From NCBI GenBank assembly GCA_030639305.1, contig DAOWCY010000004.1, forward strand, positions 1 to 64,000: a stretch of DNA of 64,000 nt, given 5' to 3'. A program made the position numbers and the translations under genes. The notes beneath the pieces were generated by a model, which saw nothing but the letters and a program-made list of their open reading frames with translations, had not been told where the DNA came from and did not search any database. Of this stretch, positions 57,941-64,000 are shown piece after piece; position 1 is the first letter of the stretch; each line of letters begins with the position of its first letter. Origin of the DNA: JAGLQA01 sp023135565 (GTDB lineage: Bacteria > Acidobacteriota > Aminicenantia > UBA2199).

Positions 57941-59698
57941 TTAAAAGCGGATACCCAGCAGACCTCCGTCATCAGCAGCATCAGTGAAGGTGACAATGAC
58001 ATGTTTGTCGAATTCAGACTGGAAAGTTTCACTGAAATCACGGTCAGGCACATTGTCGGAATTGAGAGCACAAATGTACTGGATTCCCTGCGATTCCGCC
58101 TCAACCGCAGCCAACTCCAATGCCTTCGCTATCTGCCGCTCATCTACACCATCGTAAATAGTACTGTCATGAATCAAAAAAATAGGGGCAGCGCGTAACT
58201 GCGAAAATAACCGCGCTAACGTGAGATCATAACAAAATATTTTCATGTAACCGATTCCCTGGCTCCCGGCTCGCTTAATGTCTACATCCATCTTGTACCC
58301 TCTACCGGTCACATCGAGTGACAATATCCCAGGCTCAGAATATAACTTTTCTGAAAACCCGTTAAATAATTTGATTGCCTTTTCAATATGAGGGAATCGC
58401 TCGTCATAATCCCTGCGGGTTTCCTGGTACAACTCCTCCCCGGCAATCTTTAAACGACTCTTACCTTCATCAAATTGCCTCAAGTTCTCGAGCCTGTTTT
58501 TTACTTCCTCTAACTGCTGCTTAAACCCGGCTGCCCGTTCCTGCAATTTGGTATACTCATCGAGCGCTCCATGAGTTTGTAAAATCACCATCCGTTCCGC
58601 TCTCCGGTTCGACAACTGCTCCACCCGAATTTCCTGGTCCTTTATCTCCCTGGCTAACCTGCCGGTCTCCGCTTCCAGGTAGTCTTTCCGATTGGCAATC
58701 AACTGCTTGTGAAAGTCTGAAACTTCATCTAATTTTTTTTCCAGGCTGCCGGGAAAAACCAAACCTGCTTCCCGGTACACTTGCTTCATCTTGTTTATGG
58801 AGACATCCCTCTCCTGCACGACACTTTCCCTGTATTTATCTAAAATTTGCCGGTTTATAGTGCTGCGATTGGTAATGTCATGAATTTCCCTGGTGATTCG
58901 GTTCACTTCTTCCTGGATTTCTATATATTGCGGGTGTACCTTGAAGGAATTTAGCTCGTTATCCACACGGGAAATTTTTTCCTCCAGCCTGACCAGTTCC
59001 GCTTTTAACTCGCCCATGGAGCCGACATAACCGGTCAATAATCCCTGGTTCAACGCTTTTTTCAATTCACCGAGCGTTTTCTCTTTATCCTTCAACTCCT
59101 GGAAACGGGCGGCTTGTTCCCAGTTCAATCCTAAAAGAAAGGCATTGTTCACCTGCATATCCCATTCCTTCTGCTGGGGGTAATGCCTGAAAGGAACTTG
59201 AAAAGCGCCCACCCCGCGGCGCATAAAATAAGAAATCAAACTGCGAAAAGTAGGGGTATATTTTTTGTCGGCAGCGTCTGCCGGGATACCGAAGTCCAGT
59301 TGACCTAATAGTACATTCCAGTCTTTAACGGGCAGAATGTATTTCTTCTCTATCTCATCATAGGCCGGTTTAAAGGGCCAGCTTGAAACATCACCTTCAA
59401 GTTTGATTTTTGAATAATCCATTGTGTTCCGGTAAACAGAATAACTATTCCCTTTTAAGGAGAAATCCAGGATGAACGTCCAGTCTTCCAACTGCTTTAC
59501 CCGCAGCCCCTCATTTTTCCTGGTTGATGCTCCCAGGCAGAAATGGATGATTTCGATAAGCGTCGTCTTCCCAACTCCATTCCTGGAATCCTTATCAGTG
59601 GCTTCCCGTATCCTATCAGCCAATATCACATTAAAACCGGGTTTAAACCGCACCTCTCGAAAAGTATCCCGGTCACAGCGCACTGCTTTTAATATCAT
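57941..59698 (-). CDS. ABC-three-component (ABC-3C) ATPase, DUF2326 family
   Basis: 585 residues. SMC/RecN-like ATPase: an N-terminal GRIREA-type start (KPGFNVILADRIREATDKDS), Walker A NGVGKTTLIEIIHFCLG (about 42-58), long coiled coils (about 190-415), and a C-terminal half with the signature/Walker B region (FSQLRAAPIFLIHDSTIYDGV), HD replacing the usual DE. This is the DUF2326 architecture used in ABC-3C systems, which are predicted antiphage or conflict systems. ATGA overlap with the small middle-component gene upstream. Confidence 0.85.
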   Translation of the reverse strand: MILKAVRCDRDTFREVRFKPGFNVILADRIREATDKDSRNGVGKTTLIEIIHFCLGASTRKNEGLRVKQLEDWTFILDFSLKGNSYSVYRNTMDYSKIKLEGDVSSWPFKPAYDEIEKKYILPVKDWNVLLGQLDFGIPADAADKKYTPTFRSLISYFMRRGVGAFQVPFRHYPQQKEWDMQVNNAFLLGLNWEQAARFQELKDKEKTLGELKKALNQGLLTGYVGSMGELKAELVRLEEKISRVDNELNSFKVHPQYIEIQEEVNRITREIHDITNRSTINRQILDKYRESVVQERDVSINKMKQVYREAGLVFPGSLEKKLDEVSDFHKQLIANRKDYLEAETGRLAREIKDQEIRVEQLSNRRAERMVILQTHGALDEYTKLQERAAGFKQQLEEVKNRLENLRQFDEGKSRLKIAGEELYQETRRDYDERFPHIEKAIKLFNGFSEKLYSEPGILSLDVTGRGYKMDVDIKRAGSQGIGYMKIFCYDLTLARLFSQLRAAPIFLIHDSTIYDGVDERQIAKALELAAVEAESQGIQYICALNSDNVPDRDFSETFQSEFDKHVIVTFTDAADDGGLLGIRF

Positions 59699-59922
59699 GC
59701 GTTGACTCTCCTCAATAAACCTTCATGCAGCTCGATTAAATTCAAAATAAAAAGAAAATCCAGGGTGAGAATGTATTTTTCATAAGCATTTATATCACTA
59801 TCTTTGCGCGCCTTCTGCCAGAGCGAAGATACCGTCTGCGGTGATTTTAATCTATCCAGTAAATCGGTTCCCATCCCCAGGAGCGAGTTGGAGAGCAGGA
59901 TATTCTTATCCGGTAATATCAT
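59695..59922 (-). CDS. ABC-3C middle component 6-like small protein
   Basis: 75 residues beginning MILPDKNILLSNSLLGMGTD and LLDRLKSPQTVSSLWQ, a winged-helix-like small protein as in ABC-3C middle component 6. It overlaps both neighbours by ATGA: the ATPase gene downstream and the stop of the effector remnant upstream. In intact systems it bridges the ATPase and the effector. Family call by memory of the motif, so moderate confidence. Confidence 0.7.
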   Translation of the reverse strand: MILPDKNILLSNSLLGMGTDLLDRLKSPQTVSSLWQKARKDSDINAYEKYILTLDFLFILNLIELHEGLLRRVNA

Positions 59923-60026
59923 GATTCAAACACCTTGCATTTCTCGAAAAAATAAACCAGCACTGAAAGCCCGGCGGTTTTCATTTTGAAATCCGTAGAA
60001 TGATTGCACGCGAAATCCAAAAAAAA
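59919..60026 (-). pseudogene. Last about 35 codons of a lost ABC-3C effector gene
   Basis: The minus-strand frame reads FFLDFACNHSTDFKMKTAGL then SVLVYFFEKCKVFES and ends in a TGA that overlaps the next gene's ATG. This is the right place, and looks like the right C-terminal domain, for an ABC-3C effector. Upstream the frame is closed by a TAA at 60027-60029 and the M24 peptidase gene follows at once. So the effector (nuclease, protease or similar) was deleted, leaving a headless system. Confidence 0.6.
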
Positions 60027-60041
60027 TTAAAGAAGCCGGGG

Positions 60042-61223
60042 CTACTTGATCAGGTAAATCTCTTCCTGGGGGGGAGAAAGCCATTCGGCGCCGTCTTTGG
60101 TAATCACCACCATCTCCTCGATGGTAACAACACCCTGGGGAATATATAGACGCGGCTCGATGGTAAATACCTGGCCTTCCTCTAAAGGCATAAAGGGCAG
60201 CTCCCCGTACCTTTCCCAGTCGGGGCCCAGCAGCGCGCCGCCGTCATGCGCAACCCTGCCCACCTGGTGACCTAAGGCATGAGGATACTCTTTGTAACCT
60301 TGCGACACGATATATTCCCGGCAAATTGTGTCGATCCCGACGCCCGTCACCCCGGGCTTCAAGGCCGCAAAAGAACGCTTTATAGATTCGATAATGGTAT
60401 CGATGCCTTTCTTGACTTCAGCCGGGGCTGCGCTTTCGCCGTCTTTTAATATATACCAGGTGCGCTGCAAATCGGAACAATACTTTTCGTAATTAACCCC
60501 GAAATCTAAATTAAAGACTTCCCCTCTTTTTAACGTTTTTTCCGTAGGACCGGAATGGGCGCCGGTTTCCTGGGGGCCGGTAAATACAGAGGGACAGTGA
60601 TCTTCTTCCCAGGCTGTTTCATAACCCATTTTTTTGCGTTCACCGCTAATAAATTCGGCTACCTGCAGCTCGGTTTTGCCGGGTTTGGCAAAGCCGGTCA
60701 CTTTATCATATATCTGTAAAGTAATCTCGATGGCTTTTTTGATGCGGCGAATCTCCTCCGCCGATTTCCTGCCCCGCAGCCGGGCAATAATCCCTTCAGC
60801 GGAAATAAATTTCCCGGCATAGTTTGTGCCTTTCAGCAGTTCCATGAGGCTTAAATAGCGGCCGTGGGTGAGTCCGTCTGCCGGTGGAGAATCTTTAGAA
60901 TAGTTGATGGCAATTTTCCGCGGGTCGTGCTTTTTGAGCAGCGCTAAAAGGTCTTCCCGGGGCGATCCTTTGTAAGCAAAAATTTTATCGAAGAGTTCTA
61001 AGCGTTTGATCTTTTCTATATCGAGATTGCCGACAATGGCATACTTCTCGCCGCTTTTGAAAAATAAGAAAAAAGATAACCAGGTTACCCCTGTTCCGAC
61101 TATATAATCCATGATGGGGTCGGATAATACTTCCGATTCTTTGTCTATGACCAGCCATAAATCTACGTCTACATCAGGCTCATCCAATATCTTAATCGCC
61201 TGCTCAATCTTTTCTTTTTCCAT
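60042..61223 (-). CDS. M24-family Xaa-Pro aminopeptidase-like metallopeptidase
   Basis: 393 residues in two domains: creatinase-type N-terminal (about 1-150) and pita-bread catalytic domain (about 160-393). Metal ligands can be placed: Asp in NLDFGV, Asp in YCSDLQRTW, His in HALGHQVGR, Glu in FTIEPRL and Glu in VTIEEMV. Soluble, no signal peptide, near-normal length. It removes N-terminal residues before proline in this family; exact specificity unknown. Its 3' end abuts the deleted effector. Confidence 0.9.
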   Translation of the reverse strand: MEKEKIEQAIKILDEPDVDVDLWLVIDKESEVLSDPIMDYIVGTGVTWLSFFLFFKSGEKYAIVGNLDIEKIKRLELFDKIFAYKGSPREDLLALLKKHDPRKIAINYSKDSPPADGLTHGRYLSLMELLKGTNYAGKFISAEGIIARLRGRKSAEEIRRIKKAIEITLQIYDKVTGFAKPGKTELQVAEFISGERKKMGYETAWEEDHCPSVFTGPQETGAHSGPTEKTLKRGEVFNLDFGVNYEKYCSDLQRTWYILKDGESAAPAEVKKGIDTIIESIKRSFAALKPGVTGVGIDTICREYIVSQGYKEYPHALGHQVGRVAHDGGALLGPDWERYGELPFMPLEEGQVFTIEPRLYIPQGVVTIEEMVVITKDGAEWLSPPQEEIYLIK

Positions 61224-61359
61224 TATTTTACCTCTGCAATAATTCCTTAAAGATTTCTCAACATGCTAAAAAATCTATGCCAAAAAACAAGCTTCTTTAT
61301 GCATGAGCAGCACAAAATTTTTGTTTAGTCCCTGCGGGACACTCCTTCGTTTCTTTTTG

Positions 61360-63345
61360 CTACTCTTTGAAGCGCCCCATGATCTCATCCTTCACCTGGG
61401 CAAATAACTCTTCATTGAAAAAATCAAACTTGTACCTCTCCCGGGCGCCGGTTACATAAGAAGCAAAAAAGTTACTGCGCAGCTCGTTCAACTTCTGCTT
61501 GTAAAAGCCCTTTCTTTCATTGGAAAAATCCGCGTCAGTGCTAATTTTTTTACTTTTTACTTTTACAATCACCACCTGGTTTTCAAACTTTATGGGATCA
61601 GAATAACGATTCTCCGGCAGCGAAAATATAATCTCATCTAAATCATCCTTTACCGGGAAATAACCTAACTTGTTGCCCCTTTTGTATGTATTAGGACTGG
61701 CATCGAGCTTGTTGTCTTTTAAATATTTCTTGATCTTTTCTTCATCCGACATGCCGTTAAGCTTTGCTGTGACTCGCTGGGATTCCTTTTCCAACAGTTC
61801 GATCTTCCCGGTCATTTCCACTTTTGTTTTTACCCTGTCCTTTACCCTGTCAAGAGGCTCAACCTGGGGCTTTTCTATTTTGTTCAACTGCACGATAGCC
61901 ATGCCCTTTAAAAATTCAAAAGGGGCGCCCACTTCATTCTCTTTTAAAGTGAATAATTTCCTGGATATGTAGCCAGCTTCATCCACTTCTTCGATAGGAT
62001 CCCCGCCGGCCACCAGCCCGGTTTCGATCACTGCTGCGTTGAGGTCTTCGGCTTTGGCTTTTATGTCTTTTTCATCCTTCAGTTTGGCATAGATTTTATC
62101 GAGCTTCTTTTTCACGATGCGGTTCAACATACCGCTCTGGATAGTGTCGCGAATCCTGTCTTTGACGTCATCTAAAGGCTGCTGGCTGTCTTTCTTCTTC
62201 TCAGCTAAATAGAGAATCGAAAAACCTCCCTGCTGCGTGTCGATGGGAAAAGATATCTCTTTCTCGTCTTTGCCTTCGATAATGCTTTTTTCGTTTTCAG
62301 TAAACCGCTTCCAGCCTTCATAACCGTGATCACCGCCCTGTTTGGCCTTGTTGTCCTGGGAAAGTTCCCTGGCTTTGGCGGCAAAATTTTCCGGGGTTAA
62401 CTCTTCTTGCAGTGCCTGGGCTTTTACTTTTATCTCTTCTTTGTTTTTATCGTCGTATTTTAAGAAAATCCGGGAAACTTTTGTCTTTGCCGGTATGCGG
62501 AACTGCTCTTTGTTTTCCCGGTAATATTGGAAAAGTTCAGTGTCCGTAATTTCGGCTTCTTTCTTAAAATCGTCGAACTTGAGGGCGATTACACTGCCGC
62601 TTCTCTTTTCCTTGCTTTTGAAATCCTCTTTATGGGCATCGTAATACTCTTGTAACGCCTGATCTTCCACTTCGATATTATCTTTGATGCGGTCGGGTCT
62701 GAATACGATATAGTCGAGGTTGACATTATCGTTTTCCAATTTATATTTTTCTTTAAGGGTATCTTCGTCTACCACCAGGGGGCCGGTTACCAGTTCAGTG
62801 AATTTCTCGAGAATAATTTCATCTTTTCTCTCTTTTTCGAAATCTTTGACTTTTATCTTATTCCGGGCCAGCAATTCTTTATATTCCCGCACTCCTATAA
62901 ACCTGCCGGCAGCATCGCCGTACTCCCTGAATATGTAGACCCGGGTGCGGCCGCTTTTCTTATCGTTGGCAGGGATGTTGTAGTTTTTGATGCGGTCCGA
63001 TAATTCCTCGTCCGAAACGGAAATATTAAGCTTTTTAGCTTCCTTCCGGATAATCGCGGTGTTGACCACGCGCTGCAGTACCTGTTCGGGTACCCGCAGT
63101 TGGTTTATAAAAGCCCGGGTCAATTTGTTATTAAATTGTTCGTTGTAAGACTTAAGGGTCTGCATGACCTGGTCATAATATTCCTGCGCGGTCAGGACTT
63201 TTCCCGCGATGGAAAGAATTTCAGTCTTGCTGCCGGATTCGGCCCTAAAGGGGTCGGTAAAAGAGAAACCCACTAAGAAGACGATGATTACCACCCACAG
63301 CGTCCATGAGTATTTTTTGAAGTCTTTTCTCATTTTTCTGAGCAT
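61360..63345 (-). CDS. PpiD/SurA-like membrane-anchored foldase (parvulin-type peptidyl-prolyl isomerase)
   Basis: 661 residues. N-terminal membrane helix (about 13-31), a SurA-N-like chaperone domain (about 40-215; VPEQVLQRVVNTAIIRKEAK), a parvulin domain (about 290-400; KVSRIFLKYDDKNKEE, LSQDNKAKQGGDHGYEG) and a second less typical PPIase-like stretch (about 430-620). The plan is that of PpiD, which helps newly exported proteins fold. It fits an organism with many secreted propellers and cytochromes. GAGGA-type site before the ATG. Confidence 0.88.
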   Translation of the reverse strand: MLRKMRKDFKKYSWTLWVVIIVFLVGFSFTDPFRAESGSKTEILSIAGKVLTAQEYYDQVMQTLKSYNEQFNNKLTRAFINQLRVPEQVLQRVVNTAIIRKEAKKLNISVSDEELSDRIKNYNIPANDKKSGRTRVYIFREYGDAAGRFIGVREYKELLARNKIKVKDFEKERKDEIILEKFTELVTGPLVVDEDTLKEKYKLENDNVNLDYIVFRPDRIKDNIEVEDQALQEYYDAHKEDFKSKEKRSGSVIALKFDDFKKEAEITDTELFQYYRENKEQFRIPAKTKVSRIFLKYDDKNKEEIKVKAQALQEELTPENFAAKARELSQDNKAKQGGDHGYEGWKRFTENEKSIIEGKDEKEISFPIDTQQGGFSILYLAEKKKDSQQPLDDVKDRIRDTIQSGMLNRIVKKKLDKIYAKLKDEKDIKAKAEDLNAAVIETGLVAGGDPIEEVDEAGYISRKLFTLKENEVGAPFEFLKGMAIVQLNKIEKPQVEPLDRVKDRVKTKVEMTGKIELLEKESQRVTAKLNGMSDEEKIKKYLKDNKLDASPNTYKRGNKLGYFPVKDDLDEIIFSLPENRYSDPIKFENQVVIVKVKSKKISTDADFSNERKGFYKQKLNELRSNFFASYVTGARERYKFDFFNEELFAQVKDEIMGRFKE

Positions 63346-63675
63346 TTTATTTTCCTCCAGTATAGAAATTCCGGTTATTTTGTTTCATTTTTTTATCCGT
63401 TAGGCTATATTGTAGTACATTTCCCCCTATAGATCAAGTGGAAACCGGAAAAGAATCGGGGACAGCGTCATTTTTTTATCGAGATGCTAAATTATCAAGG
63501 ATTTCGAGGTGTTATCCAGGTCTCCCGAAAATTGCGCTAATCCCGGAAAGTTTAAGAAATGAGGTATCCCCGGTAAAAGAATTGTCCCGATATTAACTAT
63601 TTATTAATGTTAAAGCGGTTTTTTTAGATCGAATTAAAAAAACTACGGTGCAAACTTTTCTACCGGCCGCTTTTC

Positions 63676-63703
63676 CGGGCGGTGCGGAAAAACAGCCCGC
63701 CCG
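63676..63703 (-). terminator. Stem-loop downstream of the lanthipeptide-type precursor
   Basis: CGGGCGG (63676-63682) pairs with CCGCCCG (63697-63703). On the minus strand it lies 30 bases past the stop of the precursor gene and its loop is T-rich. Nothing else is recognised in the 63346-63732 gap beyond possible leader and promoter sequence of the gene at 63345. Confidence 0.45.
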
Positions 63704-63732
63704 TAAGCGACAGCATCCTGATCAGGAAATTA

Positions 63733-63900
63733 TCAACATTGATTATTAGTCTCACCGGGGAGCGGGCAGCATTTAACATCCGATTGACAGGTACGCTCAA
63801 CTATAGTTATTCCACCCCTAAGCGAATTCAACTCATCATAGTTTAAAGCAGCGATTGTTTTTTTGTTCAAAGTTAGTTTTGTAATAAGCTTTTTTTTCAT
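63733..63900 (-). CDS. Class I lanthipeptide-type precursor peptide with double-Gly leader
   Basis: 55 residues. Leader MKKKLITKLTLNKKTIAALN then YDELNSLRGG matches the LNKKTIAxLNxxExxxLxGG consensus of Bacteroidota-type lanthipeptide/GG precursors. Core after Gly-Gly: ITIVERTCQSDVKCCPLPGE then TNNQC, with four Cys and three Thr/Ser that could form lanthionines. The second of two ATGs (63900) is chosen, GAGG 5 bases upstream. No maturase is visible here; it must act in trans or lie beyond the right edge. The radical SAM cluster at 34 kb is a second, unrelated type. Confidence 0.75.
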   Translation of the reverse strand: MKKKLITKLTLNKKTIAALNYDELNSLRGGITIVERTCQSDVKCCPLPGETNNQC

Positions 63901-63936
63901 CATGACCTCACAATAAATTTTTTTTACTTAGAGACT

Positions 63937-63965
63937 ATTCTAACATAAAATATTATCAAATGCAA
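63937..63965 (-). promoter_or_regulatory. Candidate promoter of the lanthipeptide-type precursor
   Basis: On the minus strand TTGCAT (63960-63965) and TAGAAT (63937-63942), 17-base spacer, about 37 bases before the ATG. Confidence 0.55.
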
Positions 63966-64000
63966 TAGCCCAAAAAGTAACTATTCAGTTCTGGAAAAAA

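Overview
The window looks like a chromosomal contig from an uncultured, anaerobic, Gram-negative-type bacterium. The best guess is Candidatus Aminicenantes or a relative near Acidobacteriota. The grounds are signal-peptide six-bladed beta-propeller proteins in several copies, lipoproteins, membrane-anchored multihaem c-type cytochromes, an Rnf operon, large PAS-type kinases, and intergenic space crowded with GC-rich palindromic repeats. No rRNA or tRNA gene was seen, so the placement is an inference.

Layout. 1-9 kb: repeat-rich left end, an 18-haem NapC-like cytochrome, an RseC-like protein, a GcvH-like Cys-rich protein without the lipoyl lysine, an NtrC-type regulator overlapping an archaemetzincin, and a secreted phosphatidylserine-decarboxylase-like protein. 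9.5-14.2 kb: an AT-rich accessory island with small toxin-antitoxin-like remnants, an OLD-type ATPase/TOPRIM nuclease between two WYL-like small proteins, and a RAYT transposase element that cuts the second WYL-like gene. 14.2-18 kb: two duplicated haem-binding sensor kinases and a CBS protein. 18.1-30.9 kb (minus strand): a redox super-operon of octahaem cytochrome, rnfC, D, G, E, A, an rnfB-GltD fusion, a NuoG-like protein, NuoE-like, and a NuoF-GltD fusion.

31-41 kb: the most unusual region. It holds a secreted 10-Cys peptide and decayed copies of a propeller/peptide cassette. Next to them is a compact ribosomal-peptide-type cluster: a 54-aa Cys-rich precursor with its own sigma-70-like promoter, a large radical SAM protein with two SPASM-like Cys regions, a propeller, then an oppositely oriented exporter and lipoprotein propeller. 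A shared palindrome (TACAACC-N2-GGTTGTA) lies at both ends, and a 155-bp direct repeat at exactly 3,200 bp offset flanks the exporter/propeller part.

41-48 kb: three large PAS/histidine-kinase genes. 48-56 kb: a discoidin-like secreted protein, an Agl23-like membrane protein whose reading frame has absorbed four copies of the intergenic palindromic repeats, a GT2 glycosyltransferase, an 82-bp tandem repeat, small proteins, and a tandem-fused geranylgeranyl-reductase-like flavoprotein. 56-60 kb: a gene broken by a MITE and an in-frame amber codon, and an ABC-three-component (ABC-3C) type locus whose effector gene survives only as its last ~35 codons. 60-64 kb: an M24 aminopeptidase, a PpiD/SurA-like foldase, and a short lanthipeptide-type precursor with a double-Gly leader.

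How the genes fit together (inference): the cytochromes, Rnf and Nuo-like modules would link NADH and ferredoxin to periplasmic haem carriers, with haem-bearing kinases sensing redox state. The propeller, radical SAM and exporter genes look like a secreted modified-peptide system under common control.
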